NCBI GenBank assembly: GCA_950097015.1
Contig: CATNEN010000038.1
Coordinates: 8,566,001 to 8,630,000 of the forward strand
DNA from: Macrostomum hystrix
Lineage: Eukaryota > Platyhelminthes > Macrostomidae
DNA length: 64,000 nt
Reading direction: 5' to 3'
A model generated the notes under the pieces. That model made no database searches and had not been told where the DNA came from. It saw only the letters and a program-made list of their open reading frames with translations. Below, piece by piece: positions 55,542 through 64,000 of the stretch. A program made the translations under genes and the position numbers. Every line of letters starts with the position of its first letter. The stretch's first letter is position 1.

Positions 55542-57269
55542 ATGCTCTACGAAGACTTGCTGACTCACATCTCAAAATCAGGGCCGGCCTACAGATGGAC
55601 CATCACGATACTCATCGCCTTCTTGTCCATGAAGTCCGCCTTCGACATGTTCGTGCTGAACCTGGCCACCGCCAGTGTGCCCTATCATTGTGCCGAGGCG
55701 CTGGTCGATGGTTCCGTGCTGCCCTGGTCCGATGTGGCCGCCAACAGCACCTTCGCCACCAACTTCAGCATTAACGATTTCACCTGCACCCGGCCCAGGC
55801 TTATGCGCAGCTCGGACGGCTCGCTGCATCTGGCCGTGTCGTCAGGCGGCGTTGTCAACAAATCTTCGACGTCGTCAGACGAGACGAAGTGCACCGCTTG
55901 GACGTTCAAGCCCGACCCGCCAGAAAGGTGGACTATGTTCATTGAATACTCGATGGTTTGCGACCGTCAGTACCTGATGGACCGCATGCAAACTGTCATG
56001 CAGTTCGGCATTTGCTTGTCCACAATCTTCGGACCCCTTGGCGACATCATCGGTCGCAAGCCGCTGCTCGTGGCCTTCTGCTACCTAGATCTCACCTGCA
56101 ATATCGCAGTCATCTTTGTCCGCGACCTCACACTCCAGATGGTGCTGAGATTCTTCATGGGCTTCGGCGCTCCCGCTGTGCTGATCGGCGTGATCCTTAT
56201 CACGGAGCTTGTGGCCGAGGACTACCGCGGCATCCACGGAAACCTCATCTGGATCCTGTGGGTTGTGGCCTACAGCTGCTCCTCCGCCATCAGCTATTAC
56301 GTGCACAACTGGCGCACCCAGATGATCGTGGTCGTGTTCATAATCGGGGCGGGCTATGCCACCTACATACCGATGCTGCCGGAGTCGCCCCGTTGGCTGC
56401 TCACGCGAGGCAAGACCAAGCGAGCCAAGCGGATTCTAAAGGAGGTCTGCAAGTTCTCGGGCTGCAAAGAGGTACTTAACGAGTTCAACTTTGATCACAA
56501 CGAGCTGGTTGAATCAGCTGAGCAGACCGGCGAGCCGAGAGAGGAGAGCTGCATCTTCAAGGTCATCCCTAGGGAGAATCTGCTCCGTGTTGACTATTTT
56601 GTTACGCTGGCCGTAGTCACATTCAACTTCTTCACTGTTTCCCTTGTGTACTTCGCTTTGTCATTCAAGCGAGACTTCATCACCCGCGATCCCTACCTGA
56701 ACGTGCTGATCTCTGGCCTGCTCGAGCTGCCCGCCTACATCCTGGCCTGGCAGCTGACCAACAGGGCCGGCCGCAAGTACACCTGCCTAGGCACAATGGC
56801 CTTCTGTGGCATTGGGCTGATCATCCTGCCCTACGTGCCCACCAACCCGGACATTGTGTTCCAGGGCAGCAGCGTTCTGGCCATCGCCATCAAGTTCAGC
56901 GTCACCGTCGCCTTCAGCGTCTTGGCCGTCTACGGATCCGAGGTTCTGCCAACAACCGTGCGCAGCTGCTCGTTCTTCTTCGCCTGCTTCCTGATGCGCT
57001 CAGCCCAGATCCTGGCGCCGGAGCTCGGCGGTGCCCTGGCCAAGGTTTACACCCACTTGCCCTACCTGCTGTACGGCGTGATCTCCGTACTGGCCAGTCT
57101 GACCATTCTGCTGCTCCCGGAGACCAAGGACAAGCCGATGCCCAACACGGTGGCCGAGATGGAGCCGATCAGCTGTCCGTGTTGGCCGTCTGGCAATAAT
57201 CAGCAGCAGCAACAGGGAAGTCGCGAGTGTGACGCTTCAGGTGAAGAGATGAAGCCGCTTGGAGTTTGA
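55542..57269 (+). CDS. SLC22-type organic ion transporter, paralogue B (single exon, 575 residues)
   Basis: Same architecture as paralogue A: MLYEDLLTHISKSGPAYRW, a glycosylatable extracellular loop after TM1 (ANSTF, NFS), GPLGDIIGRKPLLV, the PESPRWLLTRGKTKRA motif, VLPTTVRSCS and LLPETKDKPMPNTV. The frame is open 51 codons further upstream, but I start at 55542 because MLYE(D/E)LL is the shared start of all four paralogues and the upstream codons match none of them. The C-terminus has a Gln run (NNQQQQQGS) after a Cys/Pro/Trp segment. Divergent to paralogue A, about 4.3 kb away. Confidence 0.95.
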   Translation: MLYEDLLTHISKSGPAYRWTITILIAFLSMKSAFDMFVLNLATASVPYHCAEALVDGSVLPWSDVAANSTFATNFSINDFTCTRPRLMRSSDGSLHLAVSSGGVVNKSSTSSDETKCTAWTFKPDPPERWTMFIEYSMVCDRQYLMDRMQTVMQFGICLSTIFGPLGDIIGRKPLLVAFCYLDLTCNIAVIFVRDLTLQMVLRFFMGFGAPAVLIGVILITELVAEDYRGIHGNLIWILWVVAYSCSSAISYYVHNWRTQMIVVVFIIGAGYATYIPMLPESPRWLLTRGKTKRAKRILKEVCKFSGCKEVLNEFNFDHNELVESAEQTGEPREESCIFKVIPRENLLRVDYFVTLAVVTFNFFTVSLVYFALSFKRDFITRDPYLNVLISGLLELPAYILAWQLTNRAGRKYTCLGTMAFCGIGLIILPYVPTNPDIVFQGSSVLAIAIKFSVTVAFSVLAVYGSEVLPTTVRSCSFFFACFLMRSAQILAPELGGALAKVYTHLPYLLYGVISVLASLTILLLPETKDKPMPNTVAEMEPISCPCWPSGNNQQQQQGSRECDASGEEMKPLGV

Positions 57270-59520
57270 AGGGCCTTTAAATTAAACTGAAGGCCGATTG
57301 TAACGACGAGATTGTTTTGGCAATTTGGCCCTATCTAGCTGCGGACCAATTGTTGTCAACTTACATAGACACCGATGGCGCAAATGATTAACACTGCTAG
57401 ACATATAGCTAATATTTTTTTGATAGGATTTCAGCTGTATATTTAGTACCAGAATACGCACTTGAATGTTTTTTTGTTTCTTTAGCTGCATAGATAGGCG
57501 CGAAAGTCAATGAAATGCTTCCCTGAAAACATTTATTCGCCTAGACTGTACAAAGCCCGCACTATAGCTAGTACAGCTTATGGTCGTTGAATTTAATTGT
57601 TCGAAATTTTATCTTAGTAAAATTTGCTTCATTCTCTGAAATTTTCAAATGAAACATGAATAATGAGACCTAAAGTGTTTATTCACAGTTCATTAGAGTA
57701 TGTTCATTGTATCATTCTGTTAGCATCCGCACCTAGCATTGCAGGCTTTTGCCCCATCTCTTTGCTTAATACCACAGCTTGATTTGCTGCGCCAGAAATT
57801 TATTTGTTGTTTTTAACCTGTAGCTCTTTTCTCATTATGTTAGTTTTTTAGTTATTTTTCATTTTAGACACTTAGCTAATTACGATGTTATTAGCTAATT
57901 ATTTTAATGTTTACCAAGTATCTATAATTTACTTTCTCTGCGCCGATAAAAAATAAATCTTTGATCTTTAATTCGTCCCCCATGTATCATTTACCTGCAT
58001 CTGTTGTTAATATCGCGTGGTTTAAGGAACAGATTTCGCTATCTTTTTAGTCGCTTTCCGTACTGTGACAGTGCTTCAAATTTTCTATTGAACGACCTGA
58101 TTGTCGTTTGATTATACACAGCTTCAAAGACGTACCTGAAACTGAATCTGAGTTCGAAATTGATTTCTGGTGTCTTTGAAGCTAACCAACTTTAGTAAAT
58201 AAATTGCAGCAGGCAACTTTACCGATTTATCTTTTGATTGCAAATCTGCCCTCTGAATTCTCAATGGCAATGTGTCTGCAACTATCTTATCTAGCTCGTA
58301 TGTTTGTTTCTGTTGGCTTAAATTGAGCACGACTCACTGAAAACGTTTAGCTAGAGCATATATCAAAGCCTTGCCTTCAATTGTACGCATGCATATAACG
58401 TGTTTGAAGCACGATAAAAATTATGTAAGGGCCACTCGGATAGGCATAAGAAAGAGTTAAATTCCATTAAAGCCTACCAACACTAAATATCTAAAAAAAA
58501 ACATTGAAACAATGAAATCATGATTGAAATAATTAGCATAGGATGTTAGTAACTACACATTATAATATTCTCATGATCTAGAGATGCAAAAAACTGACCG
58601 CGAAAAACAAAGATCTCGCCTACTTTGCTAAAGCATTTGCTTCAAAATATGCCTACAAAAGTTTTCTAGGAAATAGAAGAGTCCCGATTTGCTTTAGTGC
58701 CGCTACAGCTAGGAGGTCCATTGTGGAGGTGTTGGAGAATCATTTTTTGTTACTTGTGAAGCATTCAACAAAGCTTTACAAAATCGAGATATTTTAAACA
58801 AATCGTAGCAGGGGTTGGGAAAATTTTTGAGGGGTAAATCCAAAGAAAAATGTCAACAGAGACATGAGCTTTTAGAATTGAAATGTTTTGCCAGAATTTT
58901 TCTGCAAATGCCTTGAAGTGGCGAAATGTTGAATTTGCAAGATCTGCAAATCCGCTCTCTGATGGAAGCTTTAGTGGGGCTCGCGACCCATCGACGCTGT
59001 CCCTGCAGGGCTGGCCGTACTGTAAATGTCACGCCAACCTGGCCCGAGGCCGAAACTCTAACAAACAGAAGGTGGCGAGGAAATTCACACTTTATTCCGC
59101 ACGAAACGAACGATTCCGGATATGAAAACCCGCTACCTACGTACATGTCATGTAGTCACTTTGTGAATTCCTTTGTTTAAATGCTAAATTCTGACCTGAA
59201 GAAAGACAAATAATTGTTTTGCTCTGTTTGCTAGCTCAAATCGTGTTGCCGGAACTTCAGAACTTCTGTGCTTGTCAGCTAGAAAAGGCGAAATTCCTAC
59301 TCACAGCTTTGGTTAACAAGGATCATGAATTCCGTTCTTCGCAAGCTCGAGAGATTCGCTTTCTGGTCAGTAAAAGCTTGAAATTCAATCTGGCTGTCCG
59401 TGACAGACGCGGCTGGATATGACGTGGGAAGGATGAATCTGAATGATGCTCACGGTGCTTCAACATAGGTTTTAGCTACAATTATACAATAATTTCATCA
59501 AAATTTGGTAGCTAGCAAGG
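57270..59520. other. Intergenic region between SLC22 paralogues B and C
   Basis: AT-rich. A GC-richer patch at about 58,940-59,120 is open in two plus-strand frames and one minus-strand frame, with no recognisable family or splice context. No array seen. Confidence 0.4.
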
Positions 59521-59521
59521 A

Positions 59522-59940
59522 ATTGTTATAAAATGAGTGCAAGCACTGGGGGTGAGTGGCAGAGATGTTCCTGAGCTGGATTCCACAGCGAGGCCACATA
59601 TTTTAGGGAATTGTTATAAAATGAGTGCAAGCACTGGGTTGAGTGGCAGAGATGTTCCTGAGCTGGATTCCACAGCGAGGCCACATATTTTGGGAGAGAA
59701 GGCTTGGAGGTTTGTCGTGTAATTTACACCTGTGGGAGCAAACCTCCAAGGCTGACAGTGACAGTGTACACTGCCTGACGATGAGAAAGTCAGGCCAGAT
59801 GTACACCCCCGTGTGAGCGAGTGCCTGCGAACGGTATCTGTGTGCGTGTGTGCTCAGGAGTCAGCGCAATGGGCAGAATTGCCTCCTCGCTGACTTGCAT
59901 TGCCCGCAGCCCATTTGCAATTATTATCATTATTATAGTG
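59522..59940 (+). mobile_element. tRNA-derived SINE, family 2, with an internal 88-bp tandem duplication of its 5' end
   Basis: GAATTGTTATAAAATGAGTG, then CAAGCACTGGG, TGAGTGGCAGAGATGTTCCT and GAGCTGGATTCCACAGCGAG occurs at about 59520 and again at 59608. The rest follows the family-2 body (GAGAAGGCTTGGAGG, CTGACGATGAGAAAGTCAGG, GGGCAGAATTGCCTCC) and a TTATTATCATTATTATAG tail. The head is shortened relative to the 19-kb copy. The 5' unit includes flanking host sequence. Confidence 0.83.
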
Positions 59941-59944
59941 CACG

Positions 59945-60659
59945 CTCTCGCGAGACATGAACTGCATGTACTCCTACTATAATTAATCACACTGCTATCA
60001 AAAAAGTTGTACGAAAAAATTAATGCTTTAGCGAATTTTCTCAAAAGTGTAGCTATAATACTACAGCACCTAGTTGAACAGGTTACGACTAGCTACGAGC
60101 TATAAACTAACCAGATTTTAAGAAACTGAATAAATTTCAACATTTTCATTACTCTCTCGTAGCGGCATGGATTTTTTAAAGCGGCATTTTGGCCTGATGT
60201 AGCTAATTTCGGAATGTACAGCATGCACTGTACGTAGCTACTATAAAGAGAATATTTGTACATATACAGTATGCTGTACGCAGGCGGCAGTGCCTAGGGG
60301 AATAATGAGAGCACTGACGAAATTCTCAACGTGCAGCTACACAGAAGGCTAACAAAAGGTTCTAGCATTGTATAGACATGAGGTGGTGCTTGCAGAGCAC
60401 ATTGTGGAATGAGCATAGCATTCTCTGCATCTGTAGCTAAGGGCAGATGAGCAATCCAGGTAGAGAAGATTGGGAGACGAAGCTACTGAATCAGTACAAT
60501 GGCTCAGTGCATTAAAGACACAATGCTACATTTAGCTTGCAACCTGCCTACAGGCATTTCATCGACTCGCGGAGCACGCTGCAGCCAAAAAAAGTCTCCG
60601 GACTTGCCTAGCAGAGAAACGGACCGAAAAAATATTTGGTCCCTCGAGTTGTTGGAAAG
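59945..60659. other. Intergenic region upstream of SLC22 paralogue C
   Basis: No gene, array or tRNA recognised; presumably contains the paralogue C promoter. Confidence 0.4.
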
Positions 60660-62372
60660 ATGCTGTACGAGGAGCTGTTAACACAAATTTCCAAGTCCGG
60701 TCCGTGCTACCGCTGGGTCATTACCATACTCATCTCATGCCTTTCATTGAAGGCAGCCTTTGACATGTTCATCCTGAACCTCGTCACTGCCAGTGTGCCG
60801 TTCCACTGCTCGGAGGTCTCTGTGAACAATGAGACTCTGTCATGGACTCAGGTAGCTGCCAACGTCAGCATTGCAGACAACTTCAACATCACCAGCTTCA
60901 CCTGCACTCGACCCAGACTCGTGTGGGACTCCGACGGTGCGCTGCGACTTGCCTCGACTGAGACTAACTCTTCTGCACTCAACCAAAGCCTGTCTGGTGA
61001 AACCTGTCGCTCGTGGACGTTCATGCCGGATCCGCCAACACGCTGGACGATGTTCATGGAGTACTCGATGGTGTGCGACCGTCAATACCTGATGGATCGA
61101 ATTCAGACGGTTTTGCAGCTGGGAATCTGCATATCCACTGTTTTCGGCCCCCTCGGCGACATCATTGGTCGCAAGCCCGTGTTGGTCGGCTTCGCCTACC
61201 TTGACATTGCATGCAACATTGCCGTCATCTTCGTTCAGGACCTCACAGCACAGATGGTGCTTCGATTCCTGACGGGATTCGGCGCACCCGCCATCATCAT
61301 AGGAGTCATCATTATCACAGAGCTAGTAGCGGAAGAGTATCGAGGTGTCCATGGCAACCTGGTCTGGGTTCTGTTCGGCGTTGGCTTCAGTGGATCCGCC
61401 GCAATCAGCTACTTCATTCACAACTGGCGAGTTCAGACGGCGGTGGCCTGCCTGATCGCCGGGGTCGGCTATGCCGCCTACATTCCTATCATTCCGGAGT
61501 CTCCGCGTTGGCTGCTCACCCGCGGAGACACCAGGCGAGCAAAGCGAGCTTTGAAGAAAGTCTGCAAATTCTCTGGTTGCAAAGAGGTGCTCAATGATTT
61601 CAATTTTGAGCATAACGAAATCGTTGAGTTGCCTCAGCAGACCGAGGAGCGACGAAATCGGGGCTGTATTTGTAATATTTTTCCCCGAGAAAATCTGTGC
61701 CGTATAGATTATTTCGTCACCATTGGTGTTGTTTCGTTCAACTACTTTACCGTCTCTCTCGTGTACTACGCATTGTCCTTCAAACGTGACTTTATCACTA
61801 GTGACATCTACCTGAACGCGCTGATCTCAGGTCTGCTCGAGATCCCAGCCTACCTGCTTGCCTGGCAGCTGACCAGTAGATCTGGCCGCAAGTACACCAC
61901 TCTAGTCAACATGGCATTTAACGGTGTCGGTCTCATCATTTTGCCTATCTTTCCGACAATTCCAGGCATCACCTTTCAGGGCAGCAGCGCCCTCGCCATC
62001 GCAATCAAGTTCAGCGTCACCGTTTCCTGCACCATCCTGGCTGTGTACGGCTCCGAAGTCCTGCCCACGAAAGTCAGGAGCTGCTCTTACTTCTTTGCGT
62101 TCACAATGACGCGGACGGGTCAGCTGCTGGCACCTGAGCTCGGTGGAGCTCTGTCTGGCTTCTACCACAACCTGCCCCCGCTGTTTTATGGATTTATGTC
62201 CGTTCTCGCCAGCTTGTCCATCCTCCTGCTGCCAGAGACCAAGGACAGACCGATGCCCAACACGGTGGCTGAGATGGAGCCTGTTGGTTGTCCTTGCTTT
62301 TCTCGTCCATTCAGAACTAGCAATGCTGGCGCACTAGCTGATGATCATGAGCTTAAGCCGATGCGAGCTTAA
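60660..62372 (+). CDS. SLC22-type organic ion transporter, paralogue C (single exon, 570 residues)
   Basis: Starts MLYEELLTQISKSGPCYRWV; eight further in-frame codons upstream (from 60636) are not shared by paralogues. The loop after TM1 has several N-glycosylation sites (NNET, ANVS, NIT, NSS, NQS). Motifs: GPLGDIIGRKPVLV, PESPRWLLTRGDTRRA, VLPTKVRSCS, LLAPELGGAL, LLPETKDRPMPNTV. The central loop KVCKFSGCKEVLNDFNFEHN is shared almost exactly with paralogue B, to which it is closer than to A. From 60750 onward it is identical at the nucleotide level to paralogue D as far as the window shows. Confidence 0.95.
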   Translation: MLYEELLTQISKSGPCYRWVITILISCLSLKAAFDMFILNLVTASVPFHCSEVSVNNETLSWTQVAANVSIADNFNITSFTCTRPRLVWDSDGALRLASTETNSSALNQSLSGETCRSWTFMPDPPTRWTMFMEYSMVCDRQYLMDRIQTVLQLGICISTVFGPLGDIIGRKPVLVGFAYLDIACNIAVIFVQDLTAQMVLRFLTGFGAPAIIIGVIIITELVAEEYRGVHGNLVWVLFGVGFSGSAAISYFIHNWRVQTAVACLIAGVGYAAYIPIIPESPRWLLTRGDTRRAKRALKKVCKFSGCKEVLNDFNFEHNEIVELPQQTEERRNRGCICNIFPRENLCRIDYFVTIGVVSFNYFTVSLVYYALSFKRDFITSDIYLNALISGLLEIPAYLLAWQLTSRSGRKYTTLVNMAFNGVGLIILPIFPTIPGITFQGSSALAIAIKFSVTVSCTILAVYGSEVLPTKVRSCSYFFAFTMTRTGQLLAPELGGALSGFYHNLPPLFYGFMSVLASLSILLLPETKDRPMPNTVAEMEPVGCPCFSRPFRTSNAGALADDHELKPMRA

Positions 62373-63383
62373 TCTTAGTAATTTTCTAGCAAAAAATGCG
62401 TTTTAATATTATGTCTGCCTCCAGAATTTTTTACTGGAGCTGTGTAAATTGCGCTAGAAGCGAAGTTTAATAACGTGACCACTTAGCAGACACTTCCTTT
62501 CGAATTTGTGCTTTTTTAACGACTTTATATCCACAAAAATATCATTTTGCGTTACATTTTTTCTGACAGCTTTTATAATCTCATTGTATCTTGAGTTTTA
62601 CAGTTTTACTTGAAATGAGCATTTTATTCTCCTAAGCTCAATTATTCAATAATTATTTATTCAATCATTCGTTTATTTATCAGTAATAAGAGAAAAAAGG
62701 TTCGATGGGCGTGATTGCTAATTTTCGGCTTATTAAAACTTTTCAACACAAATCTCCTTCCGTGTGCTCAGTGCTACTCATTTTTGAGATTCCACTCTGA
62801 GCTCTATTCTCACGCTTTCGCGAAGTCTTTTTTAACAGTTTTCAGTTCCGGTGGCTTTGCAACCTGACTAGCCAGTATCCTACTAAGAGTAGCCATGTAT
62901 GTTGTGCCAGGCAAAAGCCGTGTTACGATACGACCCCGCGTTGCTCAGGACTGCGAAACGCAAACGTTTAGATGAAACACATAGACTCACAGATTGTCTT
63001 TTAGAAAATTTAACCGATGTATTCGTTGTAATCGTTGTGAGAATACAATTTAGCTCGTATTAGTTTTCTAGTCTATTTCATGCCTTCAGTTGTGTGTAGC
63101 TCACAATGCCAGTCAGCTATATACTAAACCACCAGTGGCAATCGCTTAAAAGCGCCCCCTATCTACCTCATAATATTAACGGGTGCAGAAGAAGCACACG
63201 AGAAACGAAACAGTGCGCTCTAGTCATATCACGAGCGTTTGCCGAACAATAGACGAATTCCAAACCCTAGAGGCGATTCCAGCTGCAGCCCTTAAAACAG
63301 TTTGAGTACGCTATAAGATGAGAACTTTAAACGAAACACCGCAGAGACCGTGTGCACAAACAGCATGCTCATCAACTCGTCAG
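62373..63383. other. Intergenic region between SLC22 paralogues C and D
   Basis: AT-rich with no array. It is not similar to the sequence upstream of paralogue C, so the C/D similarity is confined to the coding part seen. Confidence 0.45.
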
Positions 63384-63587
63384 TCATTTTAACTCGACTT
63401 TGCCTAGGTCTGCAAAAAAGTCTAACCATGCAACCCCATCTCGTTGTTGTGGGCTTTGAATTCGTCTTGCAGGTTGCAGTACCGCGCTTGAATACCAGAC
63501 AACTAAGCAGTGCGAAAATATAGAATAATAGGCGGCAAAAATATTTTTAAAGACAGACCTAACTGACCACGTTAGTGCACGAACCAA
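63384..63587 (-). pseudogene. Possible non-LTR reverse transcriptase C-terminal remnant
   Basis: A 67-codon minus-strand ORF contains NIFAAYYSIFSHCLVVWYSS followed by RRIQSPQQRD. This resembles the common pattern after the catalytic core of non-LTR reverse transcriptases (Y-x-S-x-x-x-S-x-x-x-Y-x-x-x-V-W ... K-x-x-x-L-Q-x-R). No catalytic motif or flanking similarity is visible, so this is weak. Confidence 0.25.
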
Positions 63588-63651
63588 TTTTGGAAACTTA
63601 ATTCCGCACTTTTTTGTTCTTTTTTATTATCCCCCGAAAAGATCGCAAGCA

Positions 63652-64000
63652 ATGCTGTACGAAGAACTATTAACACAAATTTCCAAGTCCGGTCCGTGCT
63701 ACCGCTGGGTCATCACAAATCTGATTGCTGTTTTGTCTTTAAAGGCAGCCTTTGACATGTTCATCCTGAACCTCGTCACTGCCAGTGTGCCGTTCCACTG
63801 CTCGGAGGTCTCTGTGAACAATGAGACTCTGTCATGGACTCAGGTAGCTGCCAACGTCAGCATTGCAGACAACTTCAACATCACCAGCTTCACCTGCACT
63901 CGACCCAGACTCGTGTGGGACTCCGACGGTGCGCTGCGACTTGCCTCGACTGAGACTAACTCTTCTGCACTCAACCAAAGCCTGTCTGGTGAAACCTGTC
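63652..64000 (+). CDS. SLC22-type organic ion transporter, paralogue D (partial, cut by window end)
   Basis: Opens MLYEELLTQISKSGPCYRWV, the family start, and stays open to the window end (116 codons) through TM1 and most of the glycosylated extracellular loop. TM1 differs from paralogue C (VITNLIAVLSLKAAFDMF against VITILISCLSLKAAFDMF). From 63742 to 64000 the DNA is identical to 60750-61008. The remaining transmembrane segments lie outside the window. Confidence 0.9.
   Translation, partial: MLYEELLTQISKSGPCYRWVITNLIAVLSLKAAFDMFILNLVTASVPFHCSEVSVNNETLSWTQVAANVSIADNFNITSFTCTRPRLVWDSDGALRLASTETNSSALNQSLSGETC

Overview
The window is nuclear DNA of an invertebrate animal. Genes of ordinary metazoan families are split by GT-AG introns of a few hundred bases. 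Exons are GC-rich at third codon positions, introns and intergenic DNA are AT-richer, and there are tRNA-derived SINEs, DNA-transposon remnants and many minisatellites. An alternative (type II) NADH dehydrogenase argues against a vertebrate or an insect; a flatworm, mollusc, annelid or other lophotrochozoan would fit, but the sequence does not settle the phylum. There is no CRISPR array, operon or other prokaryotic feature.

Layout. 1-17 kb is almost pure repeat: the edge of a mariner element, a TTAA-flanked element, a 15-bp array, three related purine/pyrimidine-skewed arrays (the largest about 10.6 kb, 14-bp unit, with an internal 1,939-bp duplication) and a deleted Tc1-like element with intact terminal inverted repeats. 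18-23 kb holds a small EGF-domain gene (minus) and a five-exon four-EF-hand gene (plus), with SINEs around and inside them. 23.7-32.4 kb is minus-strand: an unrecognised 213-aa protein, a MIC26/MIC27-family MICOS subunit and a three-exon alternative NADH dehydrogenase, separated by 40-, 22- and 30-bp arrays. 36.4-47.2 kb is mostly plus-strand: an ankyrin-repeat/SOCS-box protein, COX15 (heme A synthase) and ITPK1 (inositol-polyphosphate kinase), nearly all with introns filled by a private minisatellite. 49-64 kb holds a cluster of four single-exon SLC22-type transporters (one minus, three plus, the last cut by the window end).

Three genes (MICOS subunit, alternative NADH dehydrogenase, COX15) act at the mitochondrial inner membrane, but they have separate promoters and sit on different strands, so I treat their proximity as probably chance. 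ITPK1, the ASB protein and the EF-hand protein are signalling or turnover genes with no evident link to neighbours. The SLC22 genes are clear tandem paralogues; the last two are identical over at least 259 bp of coding sequence next to a strongly diverged block, which suggests recent gene conversion.

I found no convincing new molecular system. The most unusual material is the repeat biology: private minisatellites in almost every intron, higher-order duplication inside the large array, long spurious ORFs created by stop-free repeat units, and SINE families with recognisable tRNA heads. Exon boundaries were read by eye from GT/AG sites, codon phase and family similarity; first exons of COX15, ITPK1 and the NADH dehydrogenase were not found.
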